Assembly (NCBI RefSeq): GCF_002930615.1
Contig: NZ_PSNX01000003.1
Span: 310,001 to 374,000 of the forward strand
Direction: 5' to 3'
DNA: 64,000 nucleotides
From: Caldimonas caldifontis
GTDB taxonomy: Bacteria > Pseudomonadota > Gammaproteobacteria > Burkholderiales > Burkholderiaceae_C
A program made the position numbers and the translations under genes. This document shows, piece after piece, positions 54,116 to 63,084 of the stretch (positions are counted from its first letter, which is position 1; each line of letters opens with the position of its first letter). The notes beneath the pieces are model-generated. The model was not told the DNA's origin and did no database searches. It was given only the letters and a program-made list of their open reading frames with translations.

Positions 54116-55072
54116 TCACCGCGGCGCCGGTGTGCGGCTGCGCTGCCGGGCCTGCCCGGCCTCGACGATGCGCTCGCGCATCCACACATGGGCCGGATGA
54201 CGGTCATGCCGCTGGTGCCACAGCACTTCCACGTGCACCCCCTGCAGGGCCAGCGGGATGGGCTGGATCGCGAGCTCCTCCTCGAAGCCCGTGGCGGGCA
54301 GGAACTCGTAGGGCAGCACGGTGAGCAGGTCTGAGCCCGTGACCACCCGCCCGGCGGTGAAGAACTGGTTGACGGTGAGCACCACACGCCGCGTGCGGCC
54401 CAGCGCGGCCAGGGCTTCGTCCACGAAACCATGCGCCCGGCCCGAGAAGCTCACCAACAGGTGGTGTGCCTCGCAGAAGCGGTCGAGCGTGAGCTCGCCC
54501 TCGGCCAGCGCATGGCCCTTGCGCATCACGCACACGTAGTGCCCGTCATACAGCCGCTGGTGATGGATGGTGGCCTGCCCACCTTCGGCCTCCAGCGCGG
54601 CCACGGCCTGGGGAAAGTAGCCGATCGCGAAATCGGCCTCGCCGCGCTCCAGCCAGGGGCGGGGGTCGCGGGTGGTGAGCGGCAGCACCCGCACATTGGT
54701 CAGGGCCTGGGTGGACTCGATGGCCTGCACCAGGGCCGGCAGCAAGGTGGCGGCTGTGGCGTCGGCCATCGCCAGGCGGAAGGTGGCCTCCTGGGTGCGC
54801 GGGTCGAAGCCGCGCGGCTCGATGGCCTCGCGCAGGCGCTCGAGGGCCGCGCGCACCTCGGGCCACAGGGCCTCGGCCTTCGGCGTGGGCTTCACGCCAA
54901 AGGCGGTGCGGGTGACGAGGTCGTCGCCCAGGGCCTCGCGCAGCCGGCGCAGGGCGTTGCTGACGGCCGGCTGCGTCATGGCCAGGCGTTCGGCGGCGCG
55001 CGTCAGGTTCTGCTCGGCCATGACCTGGTCGAACACGCGCAGGAGGTTGAGGTCGAGCGTGCGGAAGTTCAC
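54116..55072 (-). CDS. LysR-family transcriptional regulator, NodD/PcpR-like
   Basis: 318 residues. MNFRTLDLNLLRVFDQVMAE and RAAERLAMTQPAVSNALRRL form the N-terminal helix-turn-helix of the NodD-like LysR group; VTRTAFGVKPTPKAEALWPE follows. The effector domain is normal length. It converges end to end with dadA, and its start faces an 89-residue unknown gene across a region with the palindrome CTAGGG-N4-CCCTAG. Target unknown. Confidence 0.9.
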   Translation of the reverse strand: MNFRTLDLNLLRVFDQVMAEQNLTRAAERLAMTQPAVSNALRRLREALGDDLVTRTAFGVKPTPKAEALWPEVRAALERLREAIEPRGFDPRTQEATFRLAMADATAATLLPALVQAIESTQALTNVRVLPLTTRDPRPWLERGEADFAIGYFPQAVAALEAEGGQATIHHQRLYDGHYVCVMRKGHALAEGELTLDRFCEAHHLLVSFSGRAHGFVDEALAALGRTRRVVLTVNQFFTAGRVVTGSDLLTVLPYEFLPATGFEEELAIQPIPLALQGVHVEVLWHQRHDRHPAHVWMRERIVEAGQARQRSRTPAPR

Positions 55073-55134
55073 GCCGGCATCATGTCATAACCAACGTGAA
55101 TGTCTGTGATTCCAACAATCCATTGGCGACATAC

Positions 55135-55150
55135 CTAGGGATTACCCTAG
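55135..55150. promoter_or_regulatory. Palindrome CTAGGG-ATTA-CCCTAG
   Basis: Perfect 6-base arms with a 4-base spacer in the 126-base gap between the divergent LysR gene (start 55072) and the 89-residue gene (start 55199). A candidate operator for the LysR protein or another regulator; it ends 48 bases before the plus-strand ATG. Confidence 0.5.
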
Positions 55151-55198
55151 ACTTCCTTCCAACACGTCAAGGACGGCGTGTACTGAAAGGAAAACACC

Positions 55199-55468
55199 AT
55201 GTCTGCCACCACCATCAAGCTCCCGTCGGCCCCGGTTGTCACCGCCGCTCCGCGCGGTGCGGCTTGGGCGGCCAGCATCTTTGCCTCGGTTGTGAACGGT
55301 CTGCGCGCCGTGGGCCGCAACATCGTCGAGCAGCGCCGCCTGTGGGCTGAAACCCGCGCCATCCAGGAGATGCTGCGCCTGGCCGACAGCTATGGCACCA
55401 GCCAGCCCGGCTTTGCCGCGGAACTGCGTGCCGCTGCCGCCCGCCTGCAGACCTCGCGCGACGAGTAA
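55199..55468 (+). CDS. Hypothetical protein, 89 residues
   Basis: ATG 55199 has a good ribosome-binding site (GAAAGGAAA). The product reads MSATTIKLPSAPVVTAAPRG, then AAWAASIFASVVNGLRAVGR, then a helical C-terminus WAETRAIQEMLRLADSYGTS. It has the overall look of small DUF1127-like helical proteins, but the diagnostic arginine motif is not seen. No signal peptide. A terminator follows directly. Possibly regulated by the divergent LysR protein. Confidence 0.7.
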   Translation: MSATTIKLPSAPVVTAAPRGAAWAASIFASVVNGLRAVGRNIVEQRRLWAETRAIQEMLRLADSYGTSQPGFAAELRAAAARLQTSRDE

Positions 55469-55509
55469 GCGCTCACCTGAGGAAGCCTCGCCGGTTGGGC
55501 GGGGGCACG

Positions 55510-55534
55510 AAAAAGCCGCCCGTGGGCGGCTTTT
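55510..55534. terminator. Bidirectional rho-independent terminator
   Basis: GCCGCC (55515-55520) and GGCGGC (55525-55530) form the stem around CGTG, flanked by AAAAA on the left and TTTT on the right, so it can stop both the 89-residue gene (plus) and pckG (minus). Confidence 0.85.
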
Positions 55535-55555
55535 GCCTTTTCGGGACCGGTCGCC

Positions 55556-57393
55556 TCAGGCCGACAGGCGCTGGGTCAGCCGGTCCTTGGTGTCGACCAG
55601 TTCCTGGGGCAGGCGGTGCGAGAGCTGCTCGAACAACTCGTCGTGCAGCTTGAGTTCGTCGCGCCAGGCCTGCAGGTCCAGACTGGTCACCTGCACGTAC
55701 TGGTCGGTGCTGAAGTCCAGGCCGTCCCAGTGCAGGTCGAGGTAGCGCGGGGTGACGCCGAAGATGTGTTCCTCGCCGCGGCCATGGCCCTCGATGCGGT
55801 CGATCATCCACTTCATCACGCGCATGTTCTCGCCAAAGCCGGGCCACACGAAGTTGCCCGCTTCGTCCTTGCGGAACCAGTTGACGGTGTAGATCACAGC
55901 TTCTTGCCCAGGTCGAGCCAGTGCTGGAAGTACTCGGCCATGTTGTAGCCGGCAAAGGGCAGCATCGCGAAGGGGTCGCGGCGCACGACGCCTTGCTGGC
56001 CGAAGGCCGCAGCGGTGGTTTCCGAGCCCATGGTGGCGGCCATGTACACGCCTTCCACCCAGTTGCGTGCCTCGGTCACCAGCGGCACGGTGGTGCTGCG
56101 GCGGCCGCCGAAGATGAAGGCGTCGATGGGCACGCCGGCGGGATCGTCCCAGGCAGGATCGAGTGCGGGGTTGTTGGTGGCCGGCACGGTGAAGCGGGCA
56201 TTGGGGTGGGCGGCCTTGGCGCCGGTTTCCTTGGCGATCTGGGGCGTCCAGTCCTTGCCTTGCCAGTCGATGGCGTGCTCGGGGGCCGGGCCCATGCCTT
56301 CCCACCACACGTCGCCGTCGTCGGTGAGCGCGACGTTGGTGAAGATCACGTTCTCGCGTAGCGAGGCCATGCAGTTGGGGTTGGTCTTCTCGTTTGTGCC
56401 CGGGGCCACGCCGAAGTAGCCGGCTTCGGGGTTGATGGCGTACAGGCGGCCATCCGGGCCGGGTTTGATCCAGGCGATGTCGTCGCCGATGGTCGTGACC
56501 TTCCAGCCCTCGAAGCCCTTGGGCGGGATGAGCATGGCGAAGTTGGTCTTGCCGCAGGCACTGGGGAAGGCCGCAGCGATGTGGTACTTCTTGCCCTGCG
56601 GATTGGTCACGCCCAGGATGAGCATGTGCTCGGCCAGCCAGCCTTGCTCGCGGCCCATCGTGGAGGCGATGCGCAGCGCGAAGCACTTTTTGCCCAGCAG
56701 GGCGTTGCCGCCGTAACCCGAGCCATAGCTCCAGATCTCGCGAGTCTCGGGGTAGTGGACGATGTACTTGGTCTTGTTGCACGGCCAGGCCACGTCTTTC
56801 TGCCCGGGCTGCAACGGGGCGCCCACGGAGTGCACGCAGGGCACGAACTCGCCGTCGGTGCCCAGCACGTCGTACACGGCCTGGCCCATGCGCGTCATGA
56901 TGCGCATGTTCACCGCCACATAGGGGCTGTCGGACAGCTCGATGCCGATGTGGGCGATCGGCGAGCCCAGCGGGCCCATCGAGAAGGGCACCACGTACAT
57001 CGTGCGCCCGCGCATGCAGCCCTTGAACAGGGCGTTCGGCCCGGTTTGCAGCGTGGCGCGCATCTCGTCGGGTGCCATCCAGTTGTTGGTGGGGCCGGCG
57101 TCTTCCTTCTTCGGCGTGCAGATGAAGGTGCGGTCTTCCACGCGGGCCACGTCGCTGGGGTCGGTCACGGCCAGGTAGCTGCCGGGACGCTTGGCGGGGT
57201 TGAGCTTCTTGAAGGTGCCGGCGTCGACGAGTTCCTGGCACAGCCGGTCGTATTCGGCCTGGCTGCCGTCGCACCAGTAGATGCTGTCGGGTTCGGTGAG
57301 GGCGGCGATCTCGGCCACCCAGGCCAGCAGCTTGGCGTTCTTGACGAAGGCGGGGGCATTCAGACGCAGCCCCTGCATCACGGGTTGGTTCAT
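55556..57393 (-). pseudogene. pckG: GTP-dependent PEP carboxykinase split by a frameshift
   Basis: Frame A runs from ATG 57393 ([20 protein letters not shown]) for 499 residues to TGA 55896-55894. It contains the PckG motifs [16 protein letters not shown] (kinase motif with the reactive cysteine), TIGDDIAWI and [11 protein letters not shown], and stops abruptly after [10 protein letters not shown]. Frame B, beginning [20 protein letters not shown] at 55897, continues the family for 113 residues to the normal end at 55556. The junction lacks about five residues usually found there, so a small deletion has shifted the frame. Either gluconeogenic PEP formation by this enzyme is lost, or the base call is wrong. 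The stop-truncated protein lacks the conserved C-terminal lobe. Confidence 0.85.
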
Positions 57394-57866
57394 GGTCACT
57401 CCAAACATTGAAAGCCGAAAAGCGGGATTTGGAGAACCTCGAACGGGAACAGCCAGGAGATGGACGCGCAGGCTGAGGCGCACGGGGCTCGCCAAATGCC
57501 GCAGGGCCAGCCCGCCGGGCCGGGGCGCACGGGCGTGTGCCAGGGCGGGTGGGCTGCTTCGGCCCGTTCGGGCTGCGTTGTGCGCAAGCCGGGCGAGTCG
57601 GAAGCGGCGGCCGGCCGGTGCACCGACTCGCCACCCCTGCGAGGCAGCCGTTCCAGTGTAATCGCGCCGTAACTCAAGGATGGCATGGGGTTATGCAAGT
57701 TCGGAATAGATACATGCCCGGTGCATCGTCCCTTGTGCGCGAGGAGCCCTTGTTTGCGGGGAGGGTGACGCAGTTGACGCAAGGCGCGCCTGTGATGCCA
57801 GGCGGCCTGTGGGCGGCGGGGCGGCGTGGCTAAGATGCCACCTGCGTCGTCCTGCCTTGACTCGCC
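57394..57866. other. Intergenic region upstream of pckG and the TupA-like gene
   Basis: About 470 bases between two divergent genes. It probably holds both promoters. No palindrome, RNA gene or family-like open frame was recognised; the frames present look like chance in GC-rich DNA. Confidence 0.5.
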
Positions 57867-58745
57867 ATGTCCATCCATCGCCTTCCACGTCGTCGCCTCC
57901 TCCAGGCCGCGGCCGCCACCTCGCTGACGGCCTGGCTGGGCCCGGCCCTGGCGCAGCAGCGCCGTCCCCAGACCCAGGCCCTGCTGGTGGGGGTGGCCAC
58001 CTCGCTGCACGACAGCGGCTTTGCCCTGCACATCCGCCGGGCCATCGCGCGCGACACCGGACTGGCCGTGGACAGCACACCGGGCGCCAGTGAGCGCATG
58101 CTTTCATTGTTGGAGCAAGGCGAGGTGGATGTGGCCATCACCCATGTGCCGCAGGCCGAGGAGGCCCTCTTCAAGCAGGGCCTGGTGCATGACCGGCGCT
58201 TCGTGGCCGCCAACCGCTTCGTGCTGGCCGGACCGCTGGAGCGCCCACCCGCACCCGCCAAGGGCCGCAAACCGCCACCGCCCAAGGACCCGCTGGGGCT
58301 GATGGGCGGCAGCGACGCCGCGCAGGCGCTGGCCCAGATCGCCCAGGCCGGGGCCCAGGGCCAGGCGGTCTTCGTGGCCCCGGCCGATCGCTCAGGGGCC
58401 CGCGCCAAGGAGCTGGCTCTGTGGCAGGCGGCCGGCACGTCCCCGTCGGGCGGCTGGTATCAGCGTGCGGCAGGCAGCATGGCGGAAACCCTCGCGCAGG
58501 CCAATGAACTGGGTGCCTACGTGCTGGTGGATCGCGGCGTGTGGCTGGCTTCCCGCCAGCGCGATCGCCTGGGCGTGGTGGTGGAAGGCGATGCCCGGCT
58601 GGCCGATGTCTACCACGCGATGCGCTCCTTCCGCGTCAACCATCCGGCCGGCAAACTGTTCCTCGACTGGCTGACCGGGCCCACCGGCCGCCGTGCGATC
58701 GCGTCGGCCCCGGGCGGCTACAGTGCGGTCGCACCGCGTGCCTGA
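57867..58745 (+). CDS. TupA-like tungstate/molybdate-type binding protein
   Basis: 292 residues with a signal sequence IHRLPRRRLLQAAAATSLTA (RRR-LL, Tat-like). The TupA pattern is clear: VATSLHDSGFALHIRRAIAR, a G-E-VDVAITHVPQ segment, FVAANRFVLAGPLERPP, FVAPADRSGARAKELALWQA, GGWYQRAAGSMAETLAQANE and YVLVDRGVWLASRQRDRLGV. No permease or ATPase gene follows, unlike classic tupABC. It is 3 bases before a MOSC gene, which suggests a link to molybdenum/tungsten cofactor chemistry. Confidence 0.75.
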   Translation: MSIHRLPRRRLLQAAAATSLTAWLGPALAQQRRPQTQALLVGVATSLHDSGFALHIRRAIARDTGLAVDSTPGASERMLSLLEQGEVDVAITHVPQAEEALFKQGLVHDRRFVAANRFVLAGPLERPPAPAKGRKPPPPKDPLGLMGGSDAAQALAQIAQAGAQGQAVFVAPADRSGARAKELALWQAAGTSPSGGWYQRAAGSMAETLAQANELGAYVLVDRGVWLASRQRDRLGVVVEGDARLADVYHAMRSFRVNHPAGKLFLDWLTGPTGRRAIASAPGGYSAVAPRA

Positions 58746-58748
58746 GAC

Positions 58749-59321
58749 ATGGCACGCCGGCTGCTGTCCGTTCAGGTGGGCCGTGCCCGAAGCGTGAGCC
58801 TGCAAGGCCGTTCCGTGCTGAGTGCCTATGGCAAGCAGCCTGTGGCGGGTCCGGTCTGCGTGCGCAACCTCGGTCTGGAAGGCGACGAGCAGGCCGACCT
58901 CAGCGTGCACGGCGGCCTGTCCAAGGCGGTCTATGCCTACCCGGCCGAGCACTACCCGTTCTGGCGCACCGTGCGGGCCCAGGCCCAGGTGGCCGGCTGG
59001 GACGACACCCTGCCGCCGGGGGCGATGGGTGAGAACCTCACGGTCACCGGCTTGCTGGAGGGGGACGCCTGGATCGGTGACGTGCTGCGGTTTCCGCGCT
59101 GCGAACTGGTGATCAGCGAGCCGCGCTTTCCGTGTTTCAAGTTCGAGGCCGCGATGGGCTTCCGGCAGTCGGCCAGGCTGATGGCCCAGTCAGGCTACTG
59201 TGGCTTCTACCTTGCGGTGCGTCACGAGGGTGCACTGGAGGCGGGGGAGGCCTTCGAGCTGATCCCGGGGCCACGTGACGTGAGCATCGCCGAGCTGTTC
59301 GCCGCCCGCATGAAGCGCTGA
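58749..59321 (+). CDS. MOSC-domain protein, YiiM type
   Basis: 190 residues. VRNLGLEGDEQADLSVHGGL is the MOSC opening (GxxGDxQxDxxxHGG), GENLTVTGLLEGDAWIGDVL follows, and SEPRFPCFKFEAAMGF holds the conserved cysteine that ligands the metal cofactor. YiiM-type MOSC proteins reduce N-hydroxylated compounds with molybdenum cofactor. It starts 3 bases after the TupA-like gene, so both are one operon. Confidence 0.9.
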   Translation: MARRLLSVQVGRARSVSLQGRSVLSAYGKQPVAGPVCVRNLGLEGDEQADLSVHGGLSKAVYAYPAEHYPFWRTVRAQAQVAGWDDTLPPGAMGENLTVTGLLEGDAWIGDVLRFPRCELVISEPRFPCFKFEAAMGFRQSARLMAQSGYCGFYLAVRHEGALEAGEAFELIPGPRDVSIAELFAARMKR

Positions 59322-59416
59322 GGCCCCGGGTGGGGTCATCGGCGAGCGGCCTTGCGCGTGGCATGATGGTCCAGCCGTCCCGCCGGGGCGGTTGATCCCA
59401 GAACAGGAGGACATCC

Positions 59417-59923
59417 ATGAGTCTGCTCAAGTTCCTGAAGGACGCTGGCGAGAAGCTCTTCGGTGGCAAGGAGGCCCAGGCGGCCCCGGCGCCCGCGGCC
59501 GACCCCGCAGCGGCCCAGGCGCGCGTCCAGGAAGCCAATGCGAAGGCCGCCGAGGCGATCCGCAAGTACATCGCCTCCCAGGGCCTGACGGCCGATGCGC
59601 TGGAGGTGAGCTTCGACGGCGCCACCACCACCGTCACGGTGTCCGGCGTGGCGGCGGACCAGGCCACCAAGGAAAAAATCGTGCTGTGCTGCGGCAACGT
59701 GGCCGGGGTGTCGGCCGTCAACGACCTGCTCACGGTCGCGGCCCCGCCCGAGCCCGAGTCGCAGTTCCATCTGGTGGCCAAGGGCGACACGCTGTCGGCC
59801 ATTGCGAAGAAGTTCTACGGCAATGCGAACGCCTACATGAAGATCTTCGAGGCCAACCGCCCCATGCTCAGCCACCCGGACAAGATCTACCCGGGCCAGC
59901 TGCTGCGCATCCCGCCGGCCTGA
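59417..59923 (+). CDS. BON-LysM protein, Kbp/YgaU-like
   Basis: 168 residues. A helical alanine-rich N-terminus (LLKFLKDAGEKLFGGKEAQA) is followed by a BON domain (about 55-113, LEVSFDGATTTVTVSGVAAD ... AGVSAVNDLLTV) and a LysM domain (118-167, FHLVAKGDTLSAIAKKFYGN ... HPDKIYPGQLLRIPP). This order is that of E. coli Kbp (YgaU), a cytoplasmic potassium-binding protein; no signal peptide is seen, as in Kbp. AGGAGG is a good ribosome-binding site. Confidence 0.88.
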   Translation: MSLLKFLKDAGEKLFGGKEAQAAPAPAADPAAAQARVQEANAKAAEAIRKYIASQGLTADALEVSFDGATTTVTVSGVAADQATKEKIVLCCGNVAGVSAVNDLLTVAAPPEPESQFHLVAKGDTLSAIAKKFYGNANAYMKIFEANRPMLSHPDKIYPGQLLRIPPA

Positions 59924-61000
59924 TCAGACCAGCCAGCCGCGGCGCGACAGCACGCGATAGAGCGGCCCGGCCAGCAGCACCACGGCCGCCATGCGGGTGA
60001 CGTGAAAGGCCGTGACGATGGGCACGCCGAGTTGCAGCACCTTGGCGGTGATGCACATCTCGGCGATGCCGCCGGGCGACGTGCCCAGCATCACGGTGGC
60101 CGGGTGCAGGTCCACCCATTGCGCGAGCACCCAGGCAAACCCTGCGCACAGCACGATCATGGCCAGGGTTCCGGCGGCCACGGTGGCCAGCCAGCGCGGT
60201 GCGGTGTGGATGAAGGCCGGCGAAAAGCGTGTGCCCAGCGCGACCCCGATGAAGAGCTGGCCGAGGTTGGTCATCCACGTGGGCAGGGCCGACAGCTCGA
60301 TGCCGCTGGCCGTGAGGCCGGCGGCCATCGCCAGCGAGCCCAGCACCCAGGGGGTGGGCCGGCCCAGCCACTGCAGCAGACCCGCGGCCGCACACGTCAG
60401 GACGATGAGCAGCAGCAAGCCGGGGACATGCACCTCGGCGGGGCCTGGCACGAAGGGGTCGAGCCCTCGCAAGCCCAGGCCCTGGAAGCCGAAAGGGATC
60501 ACCAGCACCACCATCAGGATGCGCACGCTGTGTGCCGAAGCCACCAGGTCCACGCGGCCGCCATGGCGCTCGGCCAGCATCGCCATTTCCGAGGCGCCAC
60601 CGATCGCGCTGGCAAAGTAGGTGGTGGCCGAGTCGAGGCCGGTGATCTGCCGGTTCGCACGGGCCAGCACGAGCCCGAAGGCCAGGCCCAGCGCGAGAGC
60701 CCAGGCAATGCCCACCAGGATGGCTGCCGCATGGCCGACCACCACGCCCACCACCTGCGGGGTGAAGTACAGGCCCAGGGCGGTGCCGATGGCCCAGTGG
60801 CCGGCGCTGCGCAGCGTCAGGCTGCCGGTGAGTGGCAGCCCGGCCATGCACCCCAGGGCGGTGGCCAGGAGCGGGCCGATCATCCATGGCAGGGGGGTGC
60901 CGACCCGGCTGCAGACCCAGCCGGCCAGGCCCGCCCAGACCAGGGTGGCGCCGATGCGCAGGGGCCGGAGCCAGGATGACAGCGTGTGCAGGGTGGACAA
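59924..61000 (-). CDS. AbrB-family membrane protein (putative transporter)
   Basis: 358 residues with about ten hydrophobic segments. GTPLPWMIGPLLATALGCMA and its repeat-like counterpart LPTWMTNLGQLFIGVALGTR, with MLGTSPGGIAEMCITAKVLQ near the end, are the marks of the membrane AbrB (PF05145, once misnamed ammonia monooxygenase) family. Its substrate is unknown. It ends at the base next to the stop of the Kbp-like gene, convergent. Confidence 0.87.
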   Translation of the reverse strand: MSTLHTLSSWLRPLRIGATLVWAGLAGWVCSRVGTPLPWMIGPLLATALGCMAGLPLTGSLTLRSAGHWAIGTALGLYFTPQVVGVVVGHAAAILVGIAWALALGLAFGLVLARANRQITGLDSATTYFASAIGGASEMAMLAERHGGRVDLVASAHSVRILMVVLVIPFGFQGLGLRGLDPFVPGPAEVHVPGLLLLIVLTCAAAGLLQWLGRPTPWVLGSLAMAAGLTASGIELSALPTWMTNLGQLFIGVALGTRFSPAFIHTAPRWLATVAAGTLAMIVLCAGFAWVLAQWVDLHPATVMLGTSPGGIAEMCITAKVLQLGVPIVTAFHVTRMAAVVLLAGPLYRVLSRRGWLV

Positions 61001-61109
61001 GGCGAGACCACGAGGACAGCGAAACCCAGCATGCTAGATCAAGTGCTGCGCAGCAGGACAATGCGCGCGATGGCCGCACCGATCCATGCCGTCTTGCGAT
61101 TCGACCACA

Positions 61110-61131
61110 TATAATGCGAATCGTTCTCATT
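61110..61131 (+). promoter_or_regulatory. Fur box over the tonB promoter
   Basis: AATGCGAATCGTTCTCATT (61113-61131) fits the betaproteobacterial Fur box; as a 7-1-7 repeat it is TGCGAAT-c-GTTCTCA. A perfect -10 TATAAT (61110-61115) overlaps its left end. Iron-loaded Fur would block the promoter. Transcription would begin about 61122, only some ten bases before the tonB ATG. Confidence 0.8.
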
Positions 61132-61132
61132 C

Positions 61133-61894
61133 ATGACGCTGCCCGTGAACCCCTCATCCCCTGCCTCGCCGCCCTGGGTTGACCTGGATCCACGCCACCT
61201 GCCCGGTGCCGGGGACTCCGGCCTGGGTCGGCGCGAGCGTGCCTTGGCGCTGGCGGCCGTGGTGGCCGCACACGTGGGGGCGGGCTGGGGCCTGCTCCAG
61301 GTCGAGGCCGTGCGCACGGCCGTGGGGGAGGCGGCACCGATCTTCGTCGAGTTCCTGACGGCCGCACCGCCGCCGCCCGAGCCGGTGCCGCCCCCGCCGC
61401 CCCCGCCGCCTCCGCCCCCTCCACGACCCGAGGTGCGCAAGCCCCCACCGCCAGCGCCGGTGATCACCGCACCCGCGCCCCCCGAGCCCGCCCCCGCACC
61501 GTTTGTGGCGCCTGCGCCACCGGAGGAACCCCCTGCGCCGCCCGAGCCGGTGGTGCCCCTGGCGCCACCCGCCCCGCCGGCCCCGCCGGCGCCCCCGGCG
61601 CCGCAGCCCAAGACCGTGTCGGCCAGTGCCGTGCAGTACCTCACGCCGCCGCGCGTGAACTACCCGCCCCAGTCGCGTCGGCTGGGCGAAAAGGGCCGCG
61701 TGGTGCTGATGGTCCTTGTCGATGAGCAGGGCCGCCCCGTGCAGGCCCGCGTGCAGACGTCCTCGGGCTTCCAGCGCCTGGACGACGCTGCGGTGAACGC
61801 CATGCGCGGCGCACGCTTCCGCCCCTACACCGAAAACGGCATGCCCCAGGCGGTCTGGGTGCCGGCCCCCATCGTCTTCAATCTGGAGAACTGA
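61133..61894 (+). CDS. tonB: TonB energy-transducing protein
   Basis: 253 residues. The cytoplasmic start is followed by the membrane anchor ALALAAVVAAHVGAGWGLLQ (about 37-56), a long proline-rich periplasmic spacer (about 78-165, with an uninterrupted run of prolines) and the C-terminal TonB domain (TPPRVNYPPQSRRLGEKGRV ... GARFRPYTENGMPQAVW). It carries the proton-motive energy of ExbB/ExbD to outer-membrane receptors. The ATG lies nearly at the predicted transcription start and no ribosome-binding site is visible, so a later GTG (61145) may be used. Confidence 0.92.
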   Translation: MTLPVNPSSPASPPWVDLDPRHLPGAGDSGLGRRERALALAAVVAAHVGAGWGLLQVEAVRTAVGEAAPIFVEFLTAAPPPPEPVPPPPPPPPPPPPRPEVRKPPPPAPVITAPAPPEPAPAPFVAPAPPEEPPAPPEPVVPLAPPAPPAPPAPPAPQPKTVSASAVQYLTPPRVNYPPQSRRLGEKGRVVLMVLVDEQGRPVQARVQTSSGFQRLDDAAVNAMRGARFRPYTENGMPQAVWVPAPIVFNLEN

Positions 61895-61896
61895 AC

Positions 61897-62637
61897 GTGA
61901 ACCCCGAAAACGCACTGGGCTTCGGCCACTTCATCGCCCAGGCCGATGCCGTGGGCAAAAGCCTGCTCGTCGTGCTGCTGCTGATGTCGGCCATCTCGTG
62001 GTACCTGATCGTCATGAAGGGCATCACGGCCTTCGTGCGCAAGCGCCGCAGCGAGGCCTTCCTGAACTTCTTCTGGAACGCCAGCTCGCTCGAGCAGGTG
62101 CAAAACGAGATCGCCACCCACGGCGTGCGCGACCCGTTCTCCCACCTCACGGCCCACGCCATGCACGCGCAGGCCCACCACGCCAAGTACGGGGCCGCCA
62201 AGCTGGAAGAGGCCGGCAGCGCGCAGGACTTCCTCACGCGCACGATGAAGAAGGTGCTGGACGAAGAGAACACACGGCTGGAGAACGGCCTGACGGTGCT
62301 GGCCACCGTGGGCGCCACCGCCCCCTTCGTGGGCCTCTTCGGCACCGTGTGGGGCGTGTATCACGCGCTGGTGGCCATCGGCATGAGCGGTGCCGGCACG
62401 CTCGACAAGGTGGCCGGCCCCGTGGGCGAGGCGCTCATCATGACCGGCCTGGGTCTGGCCGTGGCCATTCCCGCGGTGATGGGCTACAACTGGCTCACAC
62501 GCAGCAACCGCGTGCTCACGGCCAAGCTCGACTCCTTCGCTTTCGACCTCTTCGCCTTCCTGTCCACCGGCCAGGCGCTGGGCGGCGGCGGCCGCCAGGA
62601 AAACGTGCGCCCGCTCAAGCCGGCCGCCAAGGCCTGA
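61897..62637 (+). CDS. exbB: ExbB biopolymer transporter
   Basis: 246 residues from GTG 61897, 2 bases after the tonB stop. Three membrane spans: about 20-40 (LLVVLLLMSAISWYLIVMKG), then ATVGATAPFVGLFGTVWGVY and EALIMTGLGLAVAIPAVMGY. GATAPFVGLFGTVWGV is the MotA/TolQ/ExbB signature. With ExbD it forms the proton channel that drives TonB. Confidence 0.93.
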   Translation: MNPENALGFGHFIAQADAVGKSLLVVLLLMSAISWYLIVMKGITAFVRKRRSEAFLNFFWNASSLEQVQNEIATHGVRDPFSHLTAHAMHAQAHHAKYGAAKLEEAGSAQDFLTRTMKKVLDEENTRLENGLTVLATVGATAPFVGLFGTVWGVYHALVAIGMSGAGTLDKVAGPVGEALIMTGLGLAVAIPAVMGYNWLTRSNRVLTAKLDSFAFDLFAFLSTGQALGGGGRQENVRPLKPAAKA

Positions 62638-62656
62638 CAGCGCAAGGAGCCCCGCG

Positions 62657-63079
62657 ATGGCCTTCGGCAGTTTTGACAACAAGTCCTCGGGCGCGGCGAT
62701 GTCCGAGATCAACATGGTGCCGCTCATCGACGTGATGCTGGTGCTGCTGGTGATCTTCATCGTCACCGCCCCCTTGCTCACGCATTCGGTGAAGCTGGAC
62801 CTGCCCCAGGCCAGCGCGCAGGAGAACCAGCTCAAGCCCGAGCGCATCGAGTTCGCCATCGACGCGGCCGGCACGCGCTACTGGAACGGTGAGGTGGTCA
62901 CGCGCGAGCAGGCCATCGAGCGTTTCCAGGCCGAGGGCACCCGACCCCAGGCCCAGCGCCCCGAGGTGCACCTGCGCGCCGACCAGGCGGTGCCCTACCG
63001 CTTCGTCGCCGAAACCCTGGCCGATGCCTCGAAGGCCGGCCTGAGCAAGATCGGCTTCATCAGCCAGCCCGAGCAATAG
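62657..63079 (+). CDS. exbD: ExbD biopolymer transporter
   Basis: 140 residues. The single membrane span is VPLIDVMLVLLVIFIVTAPL with the conserved proton-carrying aspartate in PLIDVMLVLL. The periplasmic part has ENQLKPERIEFAIDAAGTRY and the C-terminal VPYRFVAETLADASKAGLSK. It pairs with ExbB. It lies 19 bases after exbB in the Fur-controlled operon. Confidence 0.93.
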   Translation: MAFGSFDNKSSGAAMSEINMVPLIDVMLVLLVIFIVTAPLLTHSVKLDLPQASAQENQLKPERIEFAIDAAGTRYWNGEVVTREQAIERFQAEGTRPQAQRPEVHLRADQAVPYRFVAETLADASKAGLSKIGFISQPEQ

Positions 63080-63084
63080 ACCCC

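Noticed and set aside
55894-55900. Programmed ribosomal frameshift in pckG
   Set aside because: No slippery heptamer and family residues are missing at the join; mutation or sequencing error is simpler.
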